Source: Methanosarcina acetivorans C2A (GTDB taxonomy: Archaea > Halobacteriota > Methanosarcinia > Methanosarcinales > Methanosarcinaceae). Taken from it: a DNA stretch of 64,000 bases. Below, piece by piece: positions 54,362 through 62,627 of the stretch. The notes under the pieces were generated by a model. It saw only the letters and a list, made by a program, of their open reading frames with translations, had not been told where the DNA came from and did no database searches. The stretch covers positions 1,984,001 through 2,048,000 of the forward strand of contig NC_003552.1 of the NCBI RefSeq assembly GCF_000007345.1, given 5' to 3'. Every line of letters begins with the position of its first letter. Position 1 is the stretch's first letter. The translations under genes and the position numbers were made by a program.

Positions 54362-54634
54362 ATAGATTTCATTTTTGCAGCTTCCTGCATCGCTCCAGAT
54401 GAAGAGATACTATAATGTTCCTGAATAACCCTAAGAGTTTCACTTGTAAGCTTTGTAGCTTCTTCCGGAGTCCAGCCTGCGCCTGGGCGACTTTATGCAG
54501 GTCGCTCTTAATGCGTGGAAAGGTCGTTTCTGAATCCCGGCACGTTCACAGTAAGCCTGGAGTCTTTTATGGAGTCTTTTATATGCTGTCCTCCCTGCAA
54601 AAGGAAACATAAATTCCCCTTTATTCTTTCCCAT
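54362..54634 (-). pseudogene. Tyrosine recombinase remnant, C-terminal part, frameshifted
   Basis: From ATG 54634 the frame reads through LQAYCERAGIQKRPFHALRATCIKS, matching the HxLR region of phage-type integrases. It then loses homology, but the next frame continues with GWTPEEATKLTSETLRVIQEH and then YSISSSGAM, which contains the expected catalytic Tyr. One indel near 54492 links them. The N-terminal and most of the catalytic domain are missing. It probably marks an earlier integration event or the far edge of the island. Confidence 0.7.
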
Positions 54635-54742
54635 ATGATTTTAATGATATTGGGCAGATTGAAATCCGTCCACATTCAAAAAGTGACAGCCCTACATACG
54701 GAGGAGGAAAACTTTCTCCCGTCATGATAGACGACCAAAAAA

Positions 54743-55132
54743 TTATCCCAAAATAAATTCTTCTTCTACTACTTCCTCTTCTTCCTCGTCTTTTTCTTCT
54801 TCTTTCTTTCTGGGATTTTGTGTATTCTTTATTTTCTCAGTTGGTTGCCCGCTTTCAAGTTGCTTTCCTGTTTTAAAAACACATTTAAGCCATTCCTGAC
54901 CTTCTTTAGTTTTCATAAGAGCATCAAGTAAATCTGGAATTCGATCTTCACGTTCCTTTGATTCTTTAGTTTTTATGTAATCATACTTTCCGAAGAACTC
55001 GGATAGTGCTTGTGATACTACATCAGAAATACTGGAAAATTCAGGAGTTTCAGCTAATTCTAAACATCGCTTTTTGATCCAAGGAGATACGGTTGCATTG
55101 ATCTGCTCCTTTTTCTTTACGATTTCAGCCAT
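54743..55132 (-). CDS. Ribbon-helix-helix protein with acidic tail
   Basis: A 129-residue protein with an N-terminal MetJ/Arc-type ribbon-helix-helix: INATVSPWIKKRCLELAETPEFSSISDVVSQALSEFF (about residues 11-47). A charged middle (KTKEGQEWLKCVFKTGKQL) follows, then a long acidic C-terminus (EEEKDEEEEEVVEEEF). Such proteins are common DNA-binding partners in archaeal plasmids and integrated elements. It lies next to the recombinase remnant on the same strand, so it may have been part of the same element. Its targets are unknown. Confidence 0.72.
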   Translation of the reverse strand: MAEIVKKKEQINATVSPWIKKRCLELAETPEFSSISDVVSQALSEFFGKYDYIKTKESKEREDRIPDLLDALMKTKEGQEWLKCVFKTGKQLESGQPTEKIKNTQNPRKKEEEKDEEEEEVVEEEFILG

Positions 55133-55854
55133 TACAATCTCCGATTGTTTAAGGCAAAGGAATCTAATCTGCCTCCTAACGCCAGTGTTAGATTTAGTAA
55201 TTCAGATACATCCCTTAAAATTTTGGAAAAGGTCATGACCTTGACGCAAACATATTGTAGACTCAAGAATCCCGGCAGCAATTAATCAGGACTCCAACGT
55301 TTTTCTACTTGACTTTACCGAGAGTTCATAAGGGTTTATGCTTGCAGATATGGTCCATCTATGAAGGTTCTTATTCCAGGTACTTTCTAAGGGAGGTTCC
55401 CGGGCCAGCCAGAAGTCCTTTAGAAGATAATGGAATATGGAAGGCAGAGGATGAATAGTTCTTTTAAGCTGTCTTCTTCTGTGCTTCTTCTGTGCTTCTT
55501 CTGGAAGATAGATTATATTTCTTTCTCATTATATGCCAGAATGAATTATCATAGAACCTCAAAAGCTCCGCTTATTGCATCCCTGTAATTAGGAGTAATA
55601 TCAATTATGGTTTTATGCTGATCTTATGGTATAGCTACATTTAATGTTTCATATCCTTTAGGAATCAGGACAAAACAGGTCAGGACCATTACATCCTTCA
55701 CGTATAAATGAAACATTAGGTATGATGGAGCAATTGTGAAAAGCAGATGTAAACAAACATAGCAAAAGATTTTAGTTTTGATGTGAAAATGGAGTAATTT
55801 CATTTTCAGTCATTGCAGAAACGGATTTCTCTGAGAAGGGAGGAGAAAACGACA
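55133..55854. other. Gene-free region
   Basis: 722 bp with no gene. It includes a short direct repeat, TGTGCTTCTTC (twice near 55480-55500), and a word, ATTATCATAGAACCTCAAAAG near 55546, resembling ATTATCATAGAGTTTCAAAGG near 57176 beside the nitroreductase remnant. This could be decayed coding DNA, but no frame can be reconstructed. Confidence 0.4.
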
Positions 55855-56466
55855 ATGAACATTTCTATCAGATTGGAAGAAGAAAAGGACTTCAAAAATG
55901 TAGAATACATGACAAGAGAAGCATTCTGGGATTTATACAAACCGGGATGTGATGAACATCTTGTATTGCATAAAATAAGAAAGGTACCTGCATTTGTAAA
56001 AGAATTGGATTTTGTTGCATGTGATGAGGATACAATCGTCGGCAACATTATCTATTCAAGAGCTAAGGTCATAGATTCGGAAAATAAGGAGTTCGAAGTT
56101 TTATGTATGGGCCCATTTGCAGTATTGCCATCATCTCAAAAGCAGGGGATAGGTTCTTTATTAATGAATCATTCTATCGAAAAGGCAAGGCAGCTGGGAT
56201 ATAAGGGTATTATTATTTTTGGAAATCCCGACTACTATCATCGTTTTGGTTTTGTCAGTGCCAAAGAGTATAATATTTGGACGTCCTGGGGCGATAATTT
56301 TGACGCATTTATGGCATTGGAACTCTACGACGGTAGCTTGAAGGGTGTTTCAGGAAAATTTTATGAGGACGAAGTTTTTAAGATAGAAAATGAGGAGCTG
56401 GAGGATTTTGAAAAGCAATTTCCCTACAAAGAAAAGCATATTACGGACACTCAATTAAAACTATAA
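55855..56466 (+). CDS. GNAT-family N-acetyltransferase
   Basis: A 203-residue acetyltransferase of the GNAT fold. The ATG at 55855 has GGGAGGAG about 12 nt upstream; the longer frame from a TTG at 55813 is less likely. The acetyl-CoA loop is GPFAVLPSSQKQGIGSLLMNHSIEKARQLGYKGIIIFG (about residues 83-120, Q/RxxGxG/A form QKQGIG). NPDYYHRFGF after it is typical of YjbC/YpeA-like acetyltransferases. The sequence looks bacterial (Firmicutes-like), and its AT-rich composition fits the other foreign-looking genes up to 58.4 kb. Substrate unknown. Confidence 0.88.
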   Translation: MNISIRLEEEKDFKNVEYMTREAFWDLYKPGCDEHLVLHKIRKVPAFVKELDFVACDEDTIVGNIIYSRAKVIDSENKEFEVLCMGPFAVLPSSQKQGIGSLLMNHSIEKARQLGYKGIIIFGNPDYYHRFGFVSAKEYNIWTSWGDNFDAFMALELYDGSLKGVSGKFYEDEVFKIENEELEDFEKQFPYKEKHITDTQLKL

Positions 56467-56582
56467 ATAAAGAAGGAACGCGATGAATTAACTTTTTGAT
56501 AAATTCATGGCAGTCACGGAACAGGCCCGGTGACAAAAAGGTAAAGAAAATTCTTTACGAAATAAAACGGAGTTAAAATCGA

Positions 56583-57011
56583 ATGATCAAAAAGGTTGCA
56601 AATTTTATAATACCACTTGTTATTACAACTATTATTTTAGTGGTATATTTTTATCTTGCACATGGTTTACCTGTTGCTTACGAACTGGAAAAAACGAATA
56701 TTGTATCTGTGCAAATTGTGCAGGGAAACGAAACCATTAATCTTACCGGCGGTGAAGATATTGAGAAAGCTGTCAATGTTGCGAAAGTATTAAGTTTTCG
56801 ATTTGGAGAAGCTAATGGCGGACCTGCAGATACGACATGCACGTTTTATCAGAGAGATGGTTCCAAAATAGAAATCGGAGCAAACAATGGTACTATTTTT
56901 AAGAATGGCAAGCAGTATGTTGGTGTGAATGATTCATGTCGACTTTTTGGAAACTTAATTCAAGGTATTTTCTTCTCGGAAACACTGCAGGATGGGAAAC
57001 TGTATAACTAA
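56583..57011 (+). CDS. Membrane-anchored hypothetical protein (DUF5301-like)
   Basis: A 142-residue protein with one N-terminal membrane helix (IIPLVITTIILVVYFYLAHGL, about residues 9-29) and an exposed alpha/beta domain. The domain has SVQIVQGNETINLTGGEDIEKAVNVAKVL, then FYQRDGSKIEIGANNGTIFKNGKQYV, which resembles clostridial proteins with a DUF5301-type domain, from memory. The ribosome site is weak (CGGAG about 11 nt before the ATG). It is part of the group of bacterial-looking genes between 55.8 and 58.4 kb. Role unknown. Confidence 0.6.
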   Translation: MIKKVANFIIPLVITTIILVVYFYLAHGLPVAYELEKTNIVSVQIVQGNETINLTGGEDIEKAVNVAKVLSFRFGEANGGPADTTCTFYQRDGSKIEIGANNGTIFKNGKQYVGVNDSCRLFGNLIQGIFFSETLQDGKLYN

Positions 57012-57014
57012 TGA

Positions 57015-57050
57015 ATGAGCTCCTCACAAAACTTGATTTAATCGCATTAC
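57015..57050. mobile_element. Possible degraded end of MITE family A
   Basis: GAGCTCCTCACAAAACTTGATTT (about 57016-57038) resembles the family A end GAGCTYATCCCAAAACTT with two or three changes. No matching second end was found within 200 bp, so this is a weak call. Confidence 0.25.
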
Positions 57051-57196
57051 TTTTTAGGGAGACTCATTCTAAAGAAAATTCTCATGCCATCAACTGTTTT
57101 TTAATTTCCCTTAATTCATCATCCTAAAAGGCGAGGCCCTGATAATGACGCATAGAATTAAGGAAAACAGAATTAATTATCATAGAGTTTCAAAGG

Positions 57197-57403
57197 TTGG
57201 ACTGTTTGATCCTCATATTGTAAGAAAAGAGTTTAAAATCCCCGGATACATTAAGCCAACTGCATTAGTTATCTTAGGTTATTGCACCAACTTATCTTAG
57301 TTTATTACACCACGGGCTTTTTGAGTACTGACTGCCATAATCTCCGGAAAACCGCTTAAAGAAACAGTAATGTATGAAATCTATAGCGAAAATATGTCGT
57401 GAA
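57197..57403 (+). pseudogene. Nitroreductase remnant
   Basis: The frame starting near 57197 reads VGLFDPHIVRKEFKIPGYIK then PTALVILGYC, typical of the C-terminal part of nitroreductases, and then meets stops. Further on, in a shifted frame, GKPLKETVMYEIYSENMS ends at a TGA at 57402, matching the family's RKPLEE-x-V-x-YE end. Frame loss and stops show a dead gene. It belongs to the decaying bacterial-looking group. Confidence 0.6.
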
Positions 57404-57454
57404 ACTAAAAAGGAAATATCGGAATGTAGATTGTATTGAGCGAAGGTGTAAAAA

Positions 57455-58084
57455 ATGGGAAACAGCTATCAAATAATAGATTTTGAAACATGGAAAAGAA
57501 AAGAGTATTGTCAAATATACAGGAGTGCGGTGCAGCCTCAATATTGTGTGAGTTTTGAACTCGATGTGATGAATTTTAAAAGGTACGTTAAAGAAAATAA
57601 CTTGTCATTTACGATGGCGTTTATATTTGCTGTTACGAAATGCGCAAATGAAATCGAGGAGTTTCGGTATCGTTTTCTTGATGGTGAAGTTGTGTTATAT
57701 GAATCCGTTGACATCACATTTACATATCTGGATAAAGAAACAGAATTATTTAAGGTAGTAAATGTGCCCATGCAGGATACGATTGAGAAGTTTGTACAAT
57801 TGGCAATCGTAACGGCAGAAAATCAAAAAGAACATTTTACAGGACCTGTAGAAAATGATGTATATCAATTCTCTGCCTTGCCGTGGATAACATTTACGCA
57901 TATTTCGCACACGGATTTCGGAAATAGGGAAAAAGCACAACCCATATTTGATTGGGGAAAATATCATGGAAGGGATGGCAAATTAGTGATGCCGTTTGCA
58001 GTCCAGGTTCATCATGCATTTGTTGACGGTATTCATATTGGTAAACTTGCGGATAAGCTACAGAGATACCTGGACGAAGTGTAG
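57455..58084 (+). CDS. Chloramphenicol acetyltransferase-like protein
   Basis: A 209-residue protein of the trimeric CAT family, which acetylates chloramphenicol or a similar hydroxyl acceptor. The catalytic motif HHAFVDG is near residue 188 (QVHHAFVDGIHIGKLADKLQ), the N-terminus has FETWKRKEYCQIYRSAVQPQY, and the middle FTHISHTDFGNREKAQPIFDWGKYHGRDGKLVMPFAVQVHH is as expected. The stop is TAG (58082-58084), rare in this window; read-through would add 11 residues to TAA at 58118. The sequence looks clostridial. GGTGTAAAAA upstream is a poor ribosome site. Drug resistance is likely only if expressed. Confidence 0.9.
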   Translation: MGNSYQIIDFETWKRKEYCQIYRSAVQPQYCVSFELDVMNFKRYVKENNLSFTMAFIFAVTKCANEIEEFRYRFLDGEVVLYESVDITFTYLDKETELFKVVNVPMQDTIEKFVQLAIVTAENQKEHFTGPVENDVYQFSALPWITFTHISHTDFGNREKAQPIFDWGKYHGRDGKLVMPFAVQVHHAFVDGIHIGKLADKLQRYLDEV

Positions 58085-58236
58085 ATTATAAGCATAATGG
58101 GAGGACCAGCGGTTCACTAATTTTTACTTTTCTTAAAGTTATGTCTTCAGATATCTGTATAATCAACGCATCGCCAGCCGGTTATATTCCTGTACGTTCA
58201 GGACTCCGAGATTGTGTAATCTCCGAGCTTGTGTAA

Positions 58237-58425
58237 TTGATCTGGCCGCTGTTTACGAGTATGCAAAGTTGCTCGCGTAACATTCATTTGTTTGCATGTA
58301 GTATGGGAGCCTATTTCAGTCTGCTTTCCTATCATGACTTTGACATAAAGCAAAGTTTGTTTCTCTCGCCTGTTGTCAACATGGAACGTTATACGCAATA
58401 TGATGGAAGGTTTCCAGGTAAGTGA
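58237..58425 (+). pseudogene. Alpha/beta-hydrolase fragment
   Basis: The segment RNIHLFACSMGAYFSLLSYHDFDIKQSLFLSPVVNMER is the nucleophile-elbow region of an alpha/beta hydrolase (CSMGAYFSL in the place of GxSxG). The rest of the protein is missing on both sides, and the frame ends at 58425. It is a truncated relic next to the CAT gene. Confidence 0.6.
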
Positions 58426-58764
58426 AGAGAGACTAAAAACAGAGCGTGAAATCCGGGAGTGGGTTTTAGGCTAAAACCTGTGCATATAGGAAAATTTTCC
58501 TGATATTTTGTATATTCAAAAATTTAACAGTAGATAATAGAAAGAGAAAGAAGCAGAGGAACTTGGGTTATTCGAAACTACCGGATATACAAAAAAATAA
58601 AAATGTTTTAAACCGATGAGACGAGCATGAGTACTATAACTTCCAGCTCTGCCGTAACTTCAACAGCTCATACTATAATGATCGATATGGGATGCCTGTA
58701 ATGCTTATTTTAATAATATTGTAATTATAGCTTTTTTAATAGTCTGCGTCATATATTTATCCAA

Positions 58765-58894
58765 GAGCTTATCCCAAAACTCAGACTAATGTCCTTGAAT
58801 ATAGAATAGGAGGAAGTCAACAAATCTTCTGATTAGGGAAATAGTTCTAAAACTCTTATTAATGTGGAAGTAAAATTAGTTTTGGGATGAACTC
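58765..58894. mobile_element. 130-bp MITE, family A copy 3
   Basis: Inverted ends GAGCTTATCCCAAAAC (58765-58780) and GTTTTGGGATGAACTC (58879-58894) with CAA target duplications (58762-58764 and 58895-58897). It has exactly the same length as copy 1, but its interior is mostly different, with faint similarity near the right end (AAGTAAAATTAGTTTTGGG). Confidence 0.85.
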
Positions 58895-58974
58895 CAATAG
58901 AATTAAGAGAATGTAATATTGTTCTCATCAAGTATGTCTAATTGGACGACTGGCAATTAATGCCCCGGAAAACT

Positions 58975-60264
58975 TCATTTCTCAATTTCCAGCTTATTGA
59001 AGCGGATATTGAATTTTGTCCCTTTGTCTTTTTTACGTTCGATAGAACCTCCTATCTGTTCCACAAAAATGTTTACGAGCTGCAATCCAAGAGAATCCTT
59101 ATTCTGATGGTCCCCTAATTCCGGAATCCCCCGGCCGTTGTCTTCTATAGTCAGGATGAACTGCAAATTCTTTCCATTTGAGTAGCCCGGTACAATTCCT
59201 GAGCTCCTGGAGTTTTTAAATTCTTTTTCGCAATTCTTCATCCGGGAAAGATTTACTCGAATTTCTCCCTCTTTTCCAGGTAGAAAGGCGTGCTTCAGGG
59301 CATTTGAAACCAGTTCGTTGACAATAATACCAAGAGGTACTGCGGTATCTGTTTCCATATAAACCTGTTCGAGGTCGAGTCTCAGATTGATCCTTTCATT
59401 TCCTACCAGGTAGGAGCTGAAAATCCCTGCAGTGAGTTTCCGAAGATAGTCGGCAAGGTCAATTGTGTATGTTTCTCCTATGCAAAGTTCCTGATGAATC
59501 AGAGACATTGAAGCTATACGGTTCTGGGTTTCCCGAAAGGCTTCAAGAATTTCAGGATCGGTGGATTTTTCAGCTTCGAAACTGAGCAGGGATGAGATCA
59601 CCTGAAGGTTATTTTTTATCCTGTGGTTAATTTCTTTTATTCGGATTCTCTCCATTTTTTCCAGGGAAATTGCTGCCAGTTTACTTCCGGTGATATCACG
59701 AACAAATCCCTGTACTTCTCCGTGCTTTCCGGAATCTGACGGAGTTTTCTGAATAACCTGCCTGACCCACTTTATGTCACCATCCCTATTCCGTATCCGA
59801 TACTCGATTTCGGTGGAGGCAACCGGATTAGACAAAGCCGTTTTTACATTCTTAAAAATCAGAGGCAAATCTTCGGATACGATTATTTCCAACCATCTTG
59901 CCCTGCTGGATAGAAAATCTTCTTTATTGTAACCGGTTACTCCTTTCACGTCTCCATCAATAAATACCGGTTCAAAGTTTTCATCCGTCCTGAACCCTAT
60001 AAAGCCTTTAATATTCTGTACGAGTAAACGGCAGTCATTTTCATCGGTCAGCAGATTCTTGCCCGAAAGTTCACTTTCGTTTTCCTCTCTCCATAAAAAC
60101 ACTGTTTTTTCCCAGGATGCGGGTTTTACTTTTGTCTTCTCTACCCCTTGATCCGTCAAAAGCAAAGGAGTTAACAGGAGGATTATACTTAGCACATATC
60201 TTGAAGCTGTACGAAACATTGTGTCGCAGGATTCTGCTATTATGTCTCTCTTTTTATCCAGCAT
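58975..60264 (-). CDS. Membrane sensor histidine kinase with PAS domain (HisKA_2)
   Basis: A kinase of 429 residues. The start is ATG at 60264, because AAGGAGGGGAG lies 2-3 nt before it on the minus strand; a longer frame opens at 60315. One membrane helix (YVLSIILLLTPLLLTD, about 24-39) is followed by a PAS/PAC unit (about 80-200; TGYNKEDFL, then EYRIRNRDGDIKWVRQVIQ). The H-box is EINHRIKNNLQVISSLLSFEAEKS (about 211-234), of the HisKA_2 kind, then an HATPase domain with the N-box VNELVSNALKHAF and the G1 box EDNGRGIPEL and GLQLV. No response regulator is adjacent. Signal unknown. Confidence 0.92.
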   Translation of the reverse strand: MLDKKRDIIAESCDTMFRTASRYVLSIILLLTPLLLTDQGVEKTKVKPASWEKTVFLWREENESELSGKNLLTDENDCRLLVQNIKGFIGFRTDENFEPVFIDGDVKGVTGYNKEDFLSSRARWLEIIVSEDLPLIFKNVKTALSNPVASTEIEYRIRNRDGDIKWVRQVIQKTPSDSGKHGEVQGFVRDITGSKLAAISLEKMERIRIKEINHRIKNNLQVISSLLSFEAEKSTDPEILEAFRETQNRIASMSLIHQELCIGETYTIDLADYLRKLTAGIFSSYLVGNERINLRLDLEQVYMETDTAVPLGIIVNELVSNALKHAFLPGKEGEIRVNLSRMKNCEKEFKNSRSSGIVPGYSNGKNLQFILTIEDNGRGIPELGDHQNKDSLGLQLVNIFVEQIGGSIERKKDKGTKFNIRFNKLEIEK

Positions 60265-60371
60265 TCTCCCCTCCTTTTCACATTCTATTCCGTTCTTTAT
60301 TGGTGTATTTATCATACAATATTATTAATTATTCATATAAATAACTTATTATCAGTTCTTTTTTCATACAA

Positions 60372-60405
60372 TTGTTTATATTATAATCAGTGATATGATT
60401 TAGCG
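60372..60405 (+). promoter_or_regulatory. TATA box of leaderless RHH gene
   Basis: TTTATATTATAATC (about 60374-60387) is centred about 27 bp before the ATG at 60406, and there is no Shine-Dalgarno site. The pattern is that of a leaderless transcript. Confidence 0.5.
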
Positions 60406-60771
60406 ATGAAAGAACGGTTCACTATCTCAATGGATAATGATCTTGTATCGTGGCTTGAAAGATTGTGTGATGAAAAAATATTCAGCAGTAGAAGTCATGG
60501 TATTGAATTTTGTGTCAAGCAAATAAAAAAAATGGATGTCGAAAAGGTTGTGCTTTTACACTGGGGTAAAGAAGAAGTAGAGCCGGTTTTCTTATCTAAA
60601 AAAAATGTTCAAATTCTCTCCAGGATATCTGAAAAATTAAATCTTAGTTTTGAAGACACTCTTGGTGTACTTTTATATAAGGAACTGGGGAATTTGAGTA
60701 AAAATATTGCGGAATCGGAAAAAGAAAAAGGAACTAAAGAGGAGAACCTTAGAAAAGTTTTTTTTGAATAA
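60406..60771 (+). CDS. Ribbon-helix-helix family protein
   Basis: A 121-residue protein. The N-terminus RFTISMDNDLVSWLERLCDEKIFSSRSHGIEFCVKQIKKM (about residues 4-43) is a ribbon-helix-helix of the CopG kind. The rest is helical and charged (SRISEKLNLSFEDTLGVLLYKELGNL, then a Lys/Glu-rich end). It probably binds DNA as a dimer and may repress its own leaderless promoter. It diverges from the histidine kinase gene. No toxin partner gene follows. Confidence 0.75.
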   Translation: MKERFTISMDNDLVSWLERLCDEKIFSSRSHGIEFCVKQIKKMDVEKVVLLHWGKEEVEPVFLSKKNVQILSRISEKLNLSFEDTLGVLLYKELGNLSKNIAESEKEKGTKEENLRKVFFE

Positions 60772-61001
60772 AGTCTGATTCGCTTCAATAAAATGAGGGT
60801 AACACCTTCGAGCCCTGTTAAAGAAGCATAGTTCTTCTCTGCCTGTATACTGTAAATTTAAAGATGATGCCCTTAGATGATGCCCTTTTTAGTTCTCAAT
60901 AATGAAACTTACTCCACGTTCAGGTTTTTGATTACTTTCAGCATGCTTGATTATTTCTTATATCTTTAGAGGTGATTTAATTCCCTGATGGGAGTTTAAT
61001 A
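60772..61001. other. Intergenic region
   Basis: 230 bp with a duplicated word AGATGATGCCCTT near 60862-60888 and the promoter region of the next gene. No gene is seen. Confidence 0.4.
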
Positions 61002-61424
61002 ATGTTTATAAAAATACATTGTCCGGTTTGTGGTAGTGAGATGTACCATGACGTCAGGTTATCCGCTCTGGAACATCTGCATTTCGAGGGAGAGAAGCAG
61101 GCTTGCAGGTATGTGGTTGAAAATATCGAGATACAGGATTCTCTAACTGAAGAAGAGCTTGTCAGAAGCATCCTTCAGAGCCTGCAAAAAGTTATCCATG
61201 ATGGAATTGAGGTAGAAACCCTTATGGGGATTCTGGAGGAAAATTACGGAGTTACAGGGAGCTGCTGTATGGGGCTTATAGAGAGGATCCAGCTTGAGCT
61301 TGGTATGTATTGTCCGGATAGAAAAAGGCTCTATTTTGCTGATCCGGGAGAAACGGGGGGTTACACGAAAAAAAATACTCTTTATTTTTTGTTTGACTCT
61401 TTTTCTCAGTTTTTCCAGCTTTGA
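61002..61424 (+). CDS. Zinc-ribbon protein with winged-helix-like end, paralogue of 50218 gene
   Basis: A 140-residue protein that matches the one at 50218-50553 over about 110 residues. It has HCPVCGSEMYHD at the N-terminus, IEIQDSLTEEELVRSILQSL in the middle, and HDGIEVETLMGILEENYGV then CPDRKRLYFAD at the end of the shared part. It has about 30 extra residues (DPGETGGYTKKNTLYFLFDSFSQFF) that look less conserved. GGGAG about 9 nt before the ATG is a good ribosome site. Both copies lie in accessory DNA; a role in nucleic-acid binding is suggested by the zinc knuckle, no more. Confidence 0.7.
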   Translation: MFIKIHCPVCGSEMYHDVRLSALEHLHFEGEKQACRYVVENIEIQDSLTEEELVRSILQSLQKVIHDGIEVETLMGILEENYGVTGSCCMGLIERIQLELGMYCPDRKRLYFADPGETGGYTKKNTLYFLFDSFSQFFQL

Positions 61425-61560
61425 ATCCATAACTCATCTTCATCGTGGCCTTATTGCCAGCGTGTTTGACAAACTTGACATTTCAGAATTGATTGGCAGC
61501 CGTTCCCCAGGATTAGTAACTGAAATTGATAGAAATAAGATCGGTATGGATTGAATCCAG
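61425..61560 (+). pseudogene. Possible transposase relic (N-terminal piece)
   Basis: The segment HLHRGLIASVFDKLDISELIGSR (about 61438-61506) resembles the start of DUF4277/IS1634-type transposases in Methanosarcina, from memory. The frame ends at 61554 and nothing further of a transposase is found. Weak evidence. Confidence 0.3.
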
Positions 61561-62531
61561 ATGAGGAAAATCATTGAGGTCCTGAATGGGAACAACATGA
61601 GAAATATTATGCATGAAAAAATTGTGCGGGAAGTGACTGCAATTATTTTTCAGAATTCCGGCAGGTCTTCTACCTCAATATTTTTACATCAAAAATAATG
61701 TAAAAGTAGTTTTTTCACCAGGCCCTGGATTTTTCTCAGTTTGCCATTTTAACCAAGACCCGGTTCCGTTATATACTTCCTATTTTTATCCAGACCCTTG
61801 ATTTGTTTTTCAATTTGCCATTTTTTACAGGGTTGTGGATTCTTTTTTAAGTATGCACTTTTTGACTCCCGTTTTTTTGGACTCCCCATTTTAGAGTTTG
61901 GCAGCATTTGAATTTCGTTTTTAGGACTTGCGCAGTCAAATCGAGAACGGTAACAGAATCTCAACTTTTGAATCACATTTGTTTTTTAGGTGCGTAAGTC
62001 CTATACAGTAGACTTTTTGGAGGTTCACACTGGTTGGGTATAAACAAGTTTTTGATCTTTTAGTGGTCTGTTTCGTACACAGAAGACTCTAAGACTTTCC
62101 AAGATTTTATTTCGTCAAGAGGTAAACATGCCATTGCGAAAAAAATCATGTTAATCTGCTTCTGGTTACTTTTTCTTCTCTGTTGTTTCTTCCACCCCCC
62201 GGGTCGCCTATTACAAGTTTTCTATCACAGTTTTGTAGGGTTGTTTTTCTTATATGATAGGAAAACGGTAACCTATTACCTACTTAAAACTATAAATAAC
62301 TTTCTATCTCCGAGCAAACACATTACACAAAAAGATATTATGTGAACCCTAACTATTCTGTATTCTGAAAGAAAAACGAGTAAATATGTATCCGAAGTTT
62401 TCCATAATAATTTACTAAAATACTCTTCGTGTCCGGAAAAAAGGTATCCTTTGCCCTGAACCGAGCAATTTTTCCCCTGATAGGGACATGGTTCACGTTA
62501 AATGTATAAACTCCCGAACTTCTTCACTAAT
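61561..62531. other. Gene-free AT-rich region with MITE
   Basis: About 970 bp. From 61700 to 61900 the phrase TTTGCCATTTT occurs twice beside T-rich DNA, in a degenerate repeated pattern (CCAGGCCCTGGATTTTT and CCAGACCCTTGATTTGTTTTTC). The TA-flanked MITE is at 61922. A short frame at 62148-62345 has no ribosome site and is not called. Confidence 0.45.
61922..62003. mobile_element. MITE with TA target, family B
   Basis: Inverted ends GGACTTGCGCA (61924-61934) and TGCGTAAGTCC (61991-62001) enclose a 78-bp element flanked by TA on both sides, the target site of IS630/Tc1-mariner elements. There is no coding capacity. Only one copy is present in the window. Confidence 0.65.
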
Positions 62532-62627
62532 TTTATATACTATGGAAGTGTAGAAATATTTGGCAAGTGTGCATAGCTTGACAACGATGAGAACATGAGG
62601 GACGGATCGAATTCGATCCAGTCCCTC
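62532..62627 (+). ncRNA. Candidate small RNA with long hairpin
   Basis: TTTTATATAC (about 62532-62541) is a good TATA box; a transcript would start near 62562. Within it GAGGGAC-GGATCGAA (62597-62611) pairs with TTCGATCC-A-GTCCCTC (62612-62627): 15 pairs with one bulged A and essentially no loop at the EcoRI-like GAATTC centre. There is no open frame of note and no T-run terminator after it. Could also be a protein-binding palindrome. Confidence 0.35.

Noticed and set aside
58082-58120. Pyrrolysine read-through of the CAT gene
   Set aside because: The protein already has full family length at the TAG and only 11 codons follow.
62148-62345. 65-residue hydrophobic frame
   Set aside because: No ribosome site; composition is what T-rich DNA would give.
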